IMG/VR virus record: IMGVR_UViG_3300025732_000171
Coordinates: 1-31,855 of that record
Direction: 5' to 3' (one strand)
From: a virus
Length of the DNA: 31,855 bases
Shown here: piece after piece, positions 23,795 to 30,168 of the stretch
Position numbering within the stretch: the stretch's first letter is position 1
Layout of the letters: every line of letters begins with the position of its first letter
Made by a program: the position numbers and the translations under genes
Notes under the pieces: generated by a model
The model's input: the letters and a program-made list of their open reading frames with translations, nothing else
What the model was told of the DNA's origin: nothing
Database searches by the model: none

Positions 23795-24709
23795 TCACTC
23801 TTCAGCAAGACGCTGGAAGTAAGACAGAGCATCATCTTCATCTTCATCATTGGAAGAACTTACCACAGGAAGTTCAGGTTCGGGACGGCGTGAAGTAAAG
23901 TCGGGAGTATAAGAACCGCGATCATTATCTTCGTCTTCCACCTCTTCATCCAGACGAGGACGAGGAGCAGTCTTTTGACCTAGAACCATCTTCAGACGAG
24001 TTTCCAGTTGCTCATAAGACTTGAACTGGTCGGGAGCAGTTACAGCAGTCAGAGAATATTGCTTCTTCCAAACTGCTTCCAGAGCATCGTCATCTTCCAG
24101 GAGAGGAGAGACACGATCAAACTCGGACTTATCATAGTTCCAATAACCATCTTTCTTGACCAACTTCAGTTTGAAGTTAGCACCTTGCCAGAAGTCAAAG
24201 GGATTGATAGGGGTTTCATCCTCAAACTCAGGTTGCATGGCTTCCATAACCTTATCAAAGATTTTCTTACCATACTTAAACAGGAAGACTTTACCTTCGT
24301 TGGCAGGATTAGCAGGATCCTTTACAACATAGATGTTGCTGTAGTAAGACAGTTTACGCTTCTGCTTACGAACAGTTTCTTTATCCTTCTCACTACCACT
24401 GTTCCAAAGTTCACGGTTGTATTCGGAAACAGGATCTTTCTGACCTGTTGTAGTCAGAGAGTTTTCAATATACCAACCACCAGGACCTTGGAAGGCATGA
24501 GTATAAAGTTTTGCCCAAGGAAGTTCTTCACCTTCAGGGGCAGGAAGGAAACGAATAATGGCAAAACCATTACCAGTCTTGTCCATTTCGGGTTTCCAGA
24601 GACGCTCATCAGCACCACTGGATGTATTGCTCATCTTCTCTACTTCCTTTACCAGTTTGGAAGTCAGCGAACCAAGAGAAGATTGCTTCTTAAGATCTGC
24701 AAAAGACAT
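23795..24709 (-). CDS. 32: Single-stranded DNA binding protein gp32
   Basis: This 304-residue protein (T4: 301) begins MSFADLKKQSS. The core has FQGPGGWYIENS, then KRKLSYYSNIYVVKDPANPA, NEGKVFLFKYGKKIFDKV and FWQGANFKLKL, as in T4 gp32. The C-terminus is acidic (EEVEDEDNDRG, SSNDEDEDD), as required for partner binding. The T4 zinc-binding Cys and His residues are absent; the region has TTTGQKDPVSEYN instead. I chose the ATG at 24709, 25 codons inside the longest ORF, because GAGG lies 10 bases upstream and the product then matches T4 in length. A strong sigma-70 promoter lies upstream in the end of the previous gene. Confidence 0.9.
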   Translation of the reverse strand: MSFADLKKQSSLGSLTSKLVKEVEKMSNTSSGADERLWKPEMDKTGNGFAIIRFLPAPEGEELPWAKLYTHAFQGPGGWYIENSLTTTGQKDPVSEYNRELWNSGSEKDKETVRKQKRKLSYYSNIYVVKDPANPANEGKVFLFKYGKKIFDKVMEAMQPEFEDETPINPFDFWQGANFKLKLVKKDGYWNYDKSEFDRVSPLLEDDDALEAVWKKQYSLTAVTAPDQFKSYEQLETRLKMVLGQKTAPRPRLDEEVEDEDNDRGSYTPDFTSRRPEPELPVVSSSNDEDEDDALSYFQRLAEE

Positions 24710-24755
24710 TAGATTACCTCGGATTTGTACGGATTTGGCTTGTGTGTACCTTGTT

Positions 24756-24784
24756 ATTCTACAGGTCGGAACCAGTTTTGTCAA
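24756..24784 (-). promoter_or_regulatory. Sigma-70 promoter TTGACA-N17-TAGAAT for gp32
   Basis: On the minus strand TTGACA (24784-24779), a 17-base spacer and TAGAAT (24761-24756) form a near-consensus promoter inside the last codons of the DUF1825-like gene. Transcription should begin near 24749, about 40 bases before the gp32 start. It would give gp32 its own supply in addition to read-through. Confidence 0.72.
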
Positions 24785-25103
24785 TCTGTTCCTTCATCAC
24801 CTCAAGCATTTTGGACATGTTATTTAAAATAATATTCATATCAACATCTGGTGGGAGACCCATCATAGACGCAGATTCAATAATACGTTTTTTCATTTCA
24901 ACTGCTTCTGGGTCATCAGACAAACTTAAACGTGTATAGAGAACTTTTTGTTTATCAAGAAGTTTCTCAAGAAGTTCTACATGTTTTAGTTTATCATCCT
25001 TTGACATCGCAGGAAACTTAAATACATTTTGATAGACTTCTTCTTGAAGTTCGCTTATCTCAGACATCTCTGCACGAACAACTTCAGAATTAAAAAAACT
25101 CAT
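24759..25103 (-). CDS. DUF1825-like cyanobacterial-type protein
   Basis: This is a 114-residue mostly helical, acidic protein. MSFFNSEVV at the start, followed by a helical middle (LEKLLDKQKVLYTRLSLSDD) and the GLPPDVDMN....M.KMLEVMKEQI end, fits my memory of DUF1825, a small family found in cyanobacteria. No function is known. It sits between gp59 and gp32, overlapping the gp59 end by 4 bases (ATGA), with AGGAGA just before the ATG, so it is co-expressed with the replisome genes. A role at the fork or in polymerase takeover is only a guess. Its last codons carry the gp32 promoter. Confidence 0.6.
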   Translation of the reverse strand: MSFFNSEVVRAEMSEISELQEEVYQNVFKFPAMSKDDKLKHVELLEKLLDKQKVLYTRLSLSDDPEAVEMKKRIIESASMMGLPPDVDMNIILNNMSKMLEVMKEQIDKTGSDL

Positions 25104-25696
25104 TTGTCTCCTAGAACAACTTTTTTTAAGATGTTTTTATAATGTGGTACATCAATATTTAGGAATGGGCTGTATTTTTTTATTCTCATACTGACGGTTT
25201 CCCACACTGGGTCTTTCAGTTTCTTATCAAAGTTTTTACCGAACAGGAATATTTGGTTATAGATTACTAGAGTTTCTATACTAATTGTCCCGTTCAGGAA
25301 CTTTTTTAAAATGGGAGGATGACCTTTGGAGCAATCAAAAGCATCATCTACTTTTTGATTCTCAAATAAATTTTGAGTTTCTTCTTTGAAGACATAAGAG
25401 AGAGATTGATTTCTTTTCTTCCATGCTTCATATCTCTCTTCACCTTCTCTCATCATTTCACCAATCCATAATTTACTTGGGTCAGTACATGAAATGAAGT
25501 TTGATACAAAGAAATCAATTACTTCTTGATCTGTTTTTTGTCTGGATACTTTCTCAAACCAAAAACGATCTTTGCGTTTATAAAAAGATTGTACGGTCGC
25601 ACGACTTTTACCACAATACTTGTGATAATCATAACTGTCTTTAGTGAAGTGATTCTTTAAAGACAGATAACAACGATAGGCATCAACAGGCATCAT
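25100..25696 (-). CDS. 59: Helicase loader gp59
   Basis: This 198-residue basic, all-helical protein (T4: 217) fits gp59: AYRCYLSLKNHF near the start, YKRKDRFWFEKVS, VIDFFVSNFISC, then KFLNGTISIETLVIYNQI and a Lys-rich end with FLNIDVPHYKNI. gp59 loads the gp41 helicase on gp32-coated forks. Its place between gp33 and gp32 matches T4 order. It starts 3 bases after the gp33 stop without its own ribosome binding site, suggesting coupling. Confidence 0.8.
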   Translation of the reverse strand: MMPVDAYRCYLSLKNHFTKDSYDYHKYCGKSRATVQSFYKRKDRFWFEKVSRQKTDQEVIDFFVSNFISCTDPSKLWIGEMMREGEERYEAWKKRNQSLSYVFKEETQNLFENQKVDDAFDCSKGHPPILKKFLNGTISIETLVIYNQIFLFGKNFDKKLKDPVWETVSMRIKKYSPFLNIDVPHYKNILKKVVLGDK

Positions 25697-25699
25697 TCA

Positions 25700-25957
25700 T
25701 CAAAGGGGTAATTTCGCTCTGGAACTCCTCTTTAAAAAGTTTAATTCCATTGCTTCATACTTAATTTTTTCTTTCAATGGCTTTGAAATTAACTTCGGAA
25801 CAGATTCAACATCAATGTTGTTCTGCTCACAAAAATAAACAATAGCATCAATGTAGTTCATATCTACATTTGTCTGAACAAGAGATTCTATCTCTTGAGC
25901 AAACCGAGATGGGCAAAAGAATTTATTTTCTAAAACTTTTTCTAATTCATTTTCCAT
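25700..25957 (-). CDS. 33: Late promoter transcription accessory protein gp33
   Basis: This protein has 85 residues from the ATG at 25957, ending KEKIKYEAMELNFLKRSSRA then KLPL; the hydrophobic C-terminus fits the clamp-binding tail of gp33. The family links the sliding clamp gp45 to host RNA polymerase carrying gp55 and activates late genes. The longer ORF uses a TTG eight codons upstream, which I reject since ATG is available and GGGT lies 4 bases ahead of it. It overlaps the nuclease gene by 11 bases. Position next to gp59 and gp32 matches T4. Confidence 0.75.
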   Translation of the reverse strand: MENELEKVLENKFFCPSRFAQEIESLVQTNVDMNYIDAIVYFCEQNNIDVESVPKLISKPLKEKIKYEAMELNFLKRSSRAKLPL

Positions 25958-26627
25958 CTGACCCAGTATTGTGATGTACAAATTCTTTAATATAACGTAC
26001 TAATAATTTAATATAATCCCCTTTGTTTCTTTTGTCAAATACTTTCACTTCACCACCAGGAGTAACCATCAAGGTAATTAACTTCTTAATAGGAATTCCA
26101 GTCATTTCATAATATGCAGAAGCATAAAACATTTCTTGAACAAAGTAGTTCTCAATCCATTTTTCTGGTTTGATCTTTTCAGATGTTTTAAAGTCTATGA
26201 CTGCTAGTTCTCCATCGTATTCAGCAATACAATCAACCCTACCTGCCAATCCAAAGTATTCAGAGTAGAGTGTTCGTTCAATAGCGTGAATATTATTTAT
26301 CTTATCAAGTTCGGGTTTCAAATGATGAAACATAAACTTAGATGCTGGAAGATAGTTATTCCAATCAAGTTCTTTATTCAGTAGATAGTCCTGTGCCACT
26401 TCATGAAAGTCAGTACCACGGGTTGTTGCTTTCTTAGTAATACGATTTGCTTCTTCAATACCAACTTTTTTACGCCAATCAACAAATATTTGTCGGTTAT
26501 AAAAGGAAGTGACAGAAGTAATAGAAGGCACCCAGTCTCCATTGGGAAGATTGTAGAGACGAATGCCATTTGTTTCTTTCTTTTCTAATTCAATTTCACC
26601 CAGATAATTATGATGAATAAAACTCAT
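25947..26627 (-). CDS. RecB/Cas4-type PD-(D/E)XK exonuclease
   Basis: This 226-residue protein has all four RecB-type nuclease motifs: RGTDFH (Gly71, His75), GLAGRVDCI (Asp132), VIDFKTSEK (Asp145, Lys147) and QEMFYASAYY (Gln164, Tyr168 region). Mitochondrial MGME1 and Cas4 are distant relatives, both cutting single-stranded DNA ends. It probably processes replication or recombination ends, or helps degrade host DNA. The ATG overlaps the PhoH stop (ATGA), so the two are translationally coupled. Confidence 0.75.
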   Translation of the reverse strand: MSFIHHNYLGEIELEKKETNGIRLYNLPNGDWVPSITSVTSFYNRQIFVDWRKKVGIEEANRITKKATTRGTDFHEVAQDYLLNKELDWNNYLPASKFMFHHLKPELDKINNIHAIERTLYSEYFGLAGRVDCIAEYDGELAVIDFKTSEKIKPEKWIENYFVQEMFYASAYYEMTGIPIKKLITLMVTPGGEVKVFDKRNKGDYIKLLVRYIKEFVHHNTGSDGK

Positions 26628-27379
26628 ACTCCAATTTCCATTTTAGCCAGAATGTATTCTTTCACCAATCCAGAGCGAACAATATCTTCAACTCCAAATT
26701 CAATAATATCAACTGAAGGCATAATACGAAGTACTTTCATGAAATCAATAATTCCATTCTTTTCATTCGTCTTAATAAGGTCTGATTGAGTGGCATCACC
26801 ACAGAACATAATCTTACTGTTTTCACCTACACGAGTGATTATACTATCAAGTTCATGATAATTCAAGTTCTGAAACTCATCAACGATAATGATAGCATTA
26901 TCAAGAGTTGTGCCACGAATAAATGAAGTGGACCAGAAACTAATAGTTCCTTGAGTTTTAAGATTGCCATAGAGCATTTCAAAATCTGCTTCACTTGGCA
27001 TCTCAAACATATACTTTACCATATTCTTATATGGAATCTGATAAAGAGATGACTTATCTTCATGATCTCCAGGAAGAAAACCAATCTCCCTAGTTGCCAC
27101 AAGAGACCTTACGATATAAATCTTTTCGTAAGGTGTTCTTTCATCAAGAACATCTCTCAATGCATTATACAGAGTGATAAATGTTTTACCTGTACCAGCA
27201 CAACCATAAGCAACAAGATTTTGTTCTAACTTATAACAACGAAAGAGTTCCTCTTGATTCTCAGTAAGAGGTTCAATCTTTCTCATTAAATCTGAACTGA
27301 TTGGTTTTTTTCTTTTCATTTGCTTATTACTCATTCCAAATGGGACCGGAGACTTTGGAGTGTTTCTTTTTGCTGGCAT
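26624..27379 (-). CDS. phoH: PhoH-like P-loop ATPase
   Basis: This 251-residue protein has Walker A GCAGTGKT (59-66), the PhoH signature GFLPGDHEDK (100-109), Walker B IIIVDEFQN (163-171) and GDATQSD (194-200). PhoH ATPases occur in nearly all marine T4-like phages; they are linked to phosphate stress in bacteria and may act in RNA handling, but the phage role is not settled. The N-terminus is Lys/Arg/Pro-rich. No ribosome binding site is clear. The gene lies in a cluster with a nuclease and gp33, which fits nucleic acid metabolism better than phosphate uptake. Confidence 0.9.
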   Translation of the reverse strand: MPAKRNTPKSPVPFGMSNKQMKRKKPISSDLMRKIEPLTENQEELFRCYKLEQNLVAYGCAGTGKTFITLYNALRDVLDERTPYEKIYIVRSLVATREIGFLPGDHEDKSSLYQIPYKNMVKYMFEMPSEADFEMLYGNLKTQGTISFWSTSFIRGTTLDNAIIIVDEFQNLNYHELDSIITRVGENSKIMFCGDATQSDLIKTNEKNGIIDFMKVLRIMPSVDIIEFGVEDIVRSGLVKEYILAKMEIGV

Positions 27380-27387
27380 GTTTTAAA

Positions 27388-27636
27388 TTAAATTGGTTTA
27401 ACGTTGGATCCAGGAACTTTAGATACTCTATGAAGAACATCATTCCATCCAGGTTTACTTTTAACTAATCTGTCGTATATCTCTCCAACTTCTCCAGAAC
27501 TAGGACATGTGGAGGGATCACTCCAATCTCTATCCCAGTCTGGATTATCTTGTTTCCATTGGTCCCAATCATGAACACTTAATATGACTTCTTTTTGTTC
27601 GCCAGTTTGTTTATTAATAACAGGATATGTTGCCAA
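27388..27636 (-). CDS. Small FmdB-like protein, TTG start
   Basis: This is an 82-residue protein. YPVINKQTGE near the start and a C-terminal KPGWNDVLHRVSKVPGSNVK resemble small FmdB-type phage proteins, but the zinc-ribbon Cys pairs are lost (one Cys only). The middle is Trp/Asp-rich (DWDQWKQDNPDWDRDW). The start is TTG at 27636: it has GGAGG 8 bases upstream and no usable ATG exists in frame. Function unknown; the family link is tentative. Confidence 0.5.
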   Translation of the reverse strand: MATYPVINKQTGEQKEVILSVHDWDQWKQDNPDWDRDWSDPSTCPSSGEVGEIYDRLVKSKPGWNDVLHRVSKVPGSNVKPI

Positions 27637-27662
27637 ATTTAATCCTCCATTCTATGTGTCAA

Positions 27663-27670
27663 TATTTATT
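27663..27670 (-). promoter_or_regulatory. T4-type late promoter motif AATAAATA
   Basis: The minus-strand octamer contains the ThyX stop codon and lies 27 bases before the FmdB-like gene. It could add late transcription of the phoH and gp33 cluster. Confidence 0.35.
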
Positions 27671-28355
27671 CAATAGTAATAGACGGGGGATCAATACAAT
27701 CCGAACACCCATCACGAGTCCATCCAAGTGCTTCAGATACAGCAGGAAACTGACAAGTAAAGATACAACGTACTAGTTCAGCAATCTCCATATGCTCCTT
27801 CTGTGTCCCGTGAGCAGACCGCAAATCAATGTAATGGATCCACGACCGCACAGAGCCCGTCATATAGAGGCGTGTGGGGGTCGCTAGAGGCAGTACAAAC
27901 CTAGCACACTCCTTTGCTACTCCAGCGTCCAGGAGACGCTTGTAGATGCGTAGAGAGTGCTCAAAGTGAACGCGAATATCTTCACCAAGAACCAGTTTCA
28001 AATAATCTGGAATGTTATCAATACTATTCTGACGATTCTTATCATCCTGACGACGAAGTTCAGGAAGAGGAATAGAATTACCAAGAAGAGTGCTATCTGC
28101 ATAGCGTTGTGAAAATTCTTGATATGTGAAAGACCTATGCCGGAGAATTTGAGCTGCGATACCACGAGTCGTATTGATCTCTACAGTCATGGTTGCTTGT
28201 TCAAAGATGCTCCAGTGTTGATGCTGAATACAATACTTGAGAAGACCAGAGAACTTTTCATTCTCTTGGTTAGCAGGATTACTCACTCTTGCACAGTAAG
28301 CCATATGCTTCTCTGCATCTGGAGTAACACTAATAAGTTTGACTTCTGGTTTCAT
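27666..28355 (-). CDS. thyX: Flavin-dependent thymidylate synthase ThyX
   Basis: This 229-residue protein has the ThyX signature RHR-x5-EFSQRY (72-85). It makes dTMP from dUMP with methylene-tetrahydrofolate, FAD and NADPH, replacing ThyA. SVRSWIHYIDLRSAHGTQKE near the C-terminus is the other typical active-site block. The end has CSDC. I chose the ATG at 28355 (MKPEVKLISVTP), the usual ThyX beginning; the longer ORF runs back into the preceding gene. GAG lies 6 bases upstream. It supplies thymidine for phage replication and is likely transcribed from the promoter at 28569-28597. Confidence 0.88.
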   Translation of the reverse strand: MKPEVKLISVTPDAEKHMAYCARVSNPANQENEKFSGLLKYCIQHQHWSIFEQATMTVEINTTRGIAAQILRHRSFTYQEFSQRYADSTLLGNSIPLPELRRQDDKNRQNSIDNIPDYLKLVLGEDIRVHFEHSLRIYKRLLDAGVAKECARFVLPLATPTRLYMTGSVRSWIHYIDLRSAHGTQKEHMEIAELVRCIFTCQFPAVSEALGWTRDGCSDCIDPPSITIE

Positions 28356-28365
28356 AAACTCAAAA

Positions 28366-28545
28366 TCAGTCGGGATATCCATCATCGTCTCCATCATAAA
28401 ATACTTCGTCGTAATCAGTAACGTGTTGTGCAATTTCTTCGTAGTTCATCTTATATGAATCTACATCAGAATAAATCTCTGACTTTAGACATTCTACCAG
28501 AGATTCAAGGTTTCTGACAATCAGCTTAAGCTTTTCTCTATCCAT
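28366..28545 (-). CDS. Small acidic protein of unknown function
   Basis: This is a 59-residue protein with a helical N-terminus (LKLIVRNLESLVECLKSEI) and a very acidic end (DYDEVFYDGDDDGYPD). It is not recognised. The ATG at 28545 follows AGGG by 9 bases; an upstream TTG in frame is less likely because the predicted transcript starts near 28562. It is the first gene of the unit that reads into thyX. Confidence 0.55.
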   Translation of the reverse strand: MDREKLKLIVRNLESLVECLKSEIYSDVDSYKMNYEEIAQHVTDYDEVFYDGDDDGYPD

Positions 28546-28568
28546 CTTTATTAACCCTGACAAAGGTA

Positions 28569-28597
28569 ATTATACACAAAAAAAGAGGGGTAGTCAA
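28569..28597 (-). promoter_or_regulatory. Sigma-70 promoter TTGACT-N17-TATAAT
   Basis: TTGACT (28597-28592) and a perfect TATAAT (28574-28569) are 17 bases apart on the minus strand. The -35 box lies in the loop of the terminator of the upstream gene, and the spacer contains that terminator's T run. Transcription should begin near 28562, about 17 bases before the small gene ahead of thyX. Confidence 0.75.
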
Positions 28598-28603
28598 CCC
28601 CTC
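28578..28603 (-). terminator. Rho-independent terminator after the 60-residue ORF
   Basis: On the minus strand GAGGGGT (28603-28597), loop TGACT, ACCCCTC (28591-28585) and seven Ts (28584-28578) form a classic terminator. It ends the transcript of the gene at 28611-28793 and is interlaced with the next promoter. Confidence 0.85.
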
Positions 28604-28610
28604 ACAACGA

Positions 28611-28793
28611 CTATTCTAGAATGCTCCTACATATTTTTTTACATGTTCCCCAATCATCATTACATTCAATTATGCAGTTATAATAATCATTTAGTAAATC
28701 AGATTCATCTGATGCATTATCTAAATTATTATTTAAGCTATTAATGCTTTGTTGCCATCCAGCCAGTTGATTGTAAGACACAAGGTTGTGCAT
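28611..28793 (-). CDS. Small Cys-containing protein of unknown function
   Basis: This is a 60-residue protein with an Asn/Asp/Ser-rich middle and a C-terminal part with spaced cysteines (CIIECNDDWGTCKKICRSIL) that could bind metal or form disulfides. It is not recognised. The ATG at 28793 is preceded by GGAGG with ideal spacing, which decides the start over an earlier in-frame ATG at 28817. It has its own sigma-70 promoter (28862-28890) and terminator (28578-28603), so it is a single-gene early unit. Confidence 0.6.
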   Translation of the reverse strand: MHNLVSYNQLAGWQQSINSLNNNLDNASDESDLLNDYYNCIIECNDDWGTCKKICRSILE

Positions 28794-28861
28794 AATAACC
28801 TCCACGCACAAGGACAATTATGATAAAGATTTGATTTTCAGATCACTTTTCTCACCTCTTT

Positions 28862-28890
28862 ATTCTACCACTATCTATATAAATTGTCAG
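28862..28890 (-). promoter_or_regulatory. Sigma-70 promoter CTGACA-N17-TAGAAT with extended -10
   Basis: CTGACA (28890-28885) and TAGAAT (28867-28862) are 17 bases apart on the minus strand, with TGG directly before the -10 box (extended -10). It lies in the 154-base gap between genes and would start a leader of about 60 bases before the 60-residue ORF at 28793. Confidence 0.65.
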
Positions 28891-28931
28891 GGATTCTTAA
28901 TAAAAATTTATGCCTACTAGTTTATACCTAT

Positions 28932-28958
28932 AAAAAAAGAGGGAGAATTAATCTCTCT
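28932..28958 (-). terminator. Rho-independent terminator overlapping a stop codon
   Basis: On the minus strand AGAGAGA (28958-28952), a five-base loop TTAAT and TCTCCCT (28946-28940) pair with one mismatch and are followed by C and seven Ts (28938-28932). The stop codon of the 105-residue gene lies in the loop (28950-28948). Confidence 0.7.
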
Positions 28959-29265
28959 GTCTCCAGTCATCTGGCTTATCATCAGTAAAGAATTCAATAA
29001 TATCATCAGCACTATAAAATCCTGTTCTATGATTCGATGGGTCAGGATCTCCCAAGTCCATAGCATTCATAAAGTCATCTAAACTACCTTCCTGCATATC
29101 AGGATTAGCAGCACGGCGTCTTGCTTGTCTTAGAATAGTTGATGCAGAACGATTTGCTTTGGCAAGTTTTTCTGCCCAGATCATATCACTTAGCTCTACA
29201 GATTCGCCTCTTACAATTCTTTCACAAATTGCTTCAAGGCGAAGACGGTATTGAGTAGAGAGCAT
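28948..29265 (-). CDS. Conserved hypothetical protein
   Basis: This is a 105-residue protein with a helical, Arg-rich N-terminal two thirds (SASTILRQARRRAANPD) that could bind nucleic acid, and an acidic C-terminus (FFTDDKPDDWRQRD). I do not recognise the family. TGGAG lies 9 bases before the ATG. It begins 27 bases after speD and ends in a terminator, so it closes the speD operon. Confidence 0.6.
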   Translation of the reverse strand: MLSTQYRLRLEAICERIVRGESVELSDMIWAEKLAKANRSASTILRQARRRAANPDMQEGSLDDFMNAMDLGDPDPSNHRTGFYSADDIIEFFTDDKPDDWRQRD

Positions 29266-29285
29266 ATACTTCTCCAGATATAGTG

Positions 29286-29292
29286 TATTTAG
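29286..29292 (-). promoter_or_regulatory. T4-type late promoter motif CTAAATA
   Basis: The minus-strand CTAAATA directly follows the speD stop codon and lies about 20 bases before the next gene. The match may be chance in AT-rich DNA. Confidence 0.3.
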
Positions 29293-29619
29293 TTACCGCT
29301 CAATGTAACTTAAAGTATGTTCTTGAGCATAAAGTTGTTGAATGATAATATCACATCCAATTTTTGGATTACAATCTCCACAGGTATAAACATCAACTGC
29401 TGCTTTACCTTCTTCAGGCCAAGTGTGAATACTAATATGACTTTCAGAAAGCAAACAGACAACAGTGACTCCCTGTGGTTCAAACTTCTTTGAAATAGTT
29501 TGAATCACAGTAGCACCACTAGCTACCGCTGCGTTTTCTAGCAAGTCAATAAGACAACGCTCGTCGTTCAAAAGAACAAACGAGCATCCATACAGATTAA
29601 GAAGATAATGCTTTCCCAT
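29293..29619 (-). CDS. speD: S-adenosylmethionine decarboxylase SpeD
   Basis: This 108-residue protein belongs to the short prokaryotic SpeD type. LLSESHISIHTWPEEG has the Glu59-Ser60 self-cleavage site that makes the pyruvoyl cofactor; His65 and Cys80 (YTCGDC) align with the active-site His and Cys of Thermotoga SpeD. It removes CO2 from SAM to give the aminopropyl donor for spermidine, which may help pack DNA or protect photosynthesis. It is a known auxiliary metabolic gene of cyanophages. No spermidine synthase is seen in the window. The ATG shares one base with the stop of the previous gene. Confidence 0.88.
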   Translation of the reverse strand: MGKHYLLNLYGCSFVLLNDERCLIDLLENAAVASGATVIQTISKKFEPQGVTVVCLLSESHISIHTWPEEGKAAVDVYTCGDCNPKIGCDIIIQQLYAQEHTLSYIER

Positions 29620-29837
29620 TATTCAATTGCTTCGGGGTCTATCCCATATTCGTTGATTAGTTTATCTATCTTCGTTTCTTTTCCTGATAGTTTTTCTATT
29701 TCAAAAATAGATGACTTTTGATATTTTTTTAATTTTTTATATTCTTTGATAAGTTTATTAACTTCTCTATTATTAATATAAAGTCTAAACTCTTTATCAT
29801 CTGCGGATTTGGCAAATCCCTTAAAACCTTCGCTCAT
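29619..29837 (-). CDS. Small basic protein of unknown function
   Basis: This 72-residue Lys/Glu-rich protein is probably mostly helical (VNKLIKEYKKLKKYQKSS), with an acidic short end. It is not recognised. It overlaps the upstream gene by 4 bases (ATGA) and speD by 1 base, so the three genes are translationally coupled. Confidence 0.55.
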   Translation of the reverse strand: MSEGFKGFAKSADDKEFRLYINNREVNKLIKEYKKLKKYQKSSIFEIEKLSGKETKIDKLINEYGIDPEAIE

Positions 29838-30142
29838 CTTTTCTTTTTCTTATCAGGTTGTTTGTATCCCCATAGTTTAGGGTTAACTGATCCATATCCA
29901 AAATCAATCTTCTGGACAGCACCTTTTCCATACTTGTCGTAGTACATATCAAAAAGTTTTGAAACTTTACTGCATCTGGTGAGATCCATATATTGAACAC
30001 CATCTACAATATACCAAATGAGCCTAGCATCATTTGGAAAGCTCTTATCTTTTGCTGCTTCAAGCGTTGTTTTTTCAAGAAGAATTTGACACCCATAATC
30101 AGATTGATCGATATATTTTACATCTGATTCGTAGGATGCCAT
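29834..30142 (-). CDS. Conserved hypothetical protein with Lys-rich tail
   Basis: This 102-residue protein has an aromatic-rich core: RLIWYIVDGVQYMDLTRCSK, then LFDMYYDKYGKGAVQKIDFG, YGSVNPKLWGYK, and a KKKKR end. I do not know the family. The start is the ATG at 30142 (MASYESDV), preceded by CGGAGA with good spacing; the longer ORF overlaps the gene before it. It lies in the operon with speD. Confidence 0.6.
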   Translation of the reverse strand: MASYESDVKYIDQSDYGCQILLEKTTLEAAKDKSFPNDARLIWYIVDGVQYMDLTRCSKVSKLFDMYYDKYGKGAVQKIDFGYGSVNPKLWGYKQPDKKKKR

Positions 30143-30168
30143 ATCTTTCTCCGTGCTAACTGCTACTG

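Noticed and set aside
24008-24712. A 234-codon open frame on the plus strand opposite gp32
   Set aside because: It lies fully antisense to gp32, has no ribosome binding site and a sequence without recognisable protein features; it is a codon-use shadow.
24710-24784. A 25-residue N-terminal extension of gp32
   Set aside because: It would overlap the preceding gene and its promoter, T4 gp32 begins at the inner Met, and GAGG stands before the inner ATG.
28356-28433. Longer ThyX beginning at 28433
   Set aside because: The extension overlaps the upstream small gene and does not look like ThyX, which usually begins a few residues before the VKLISVTP block.
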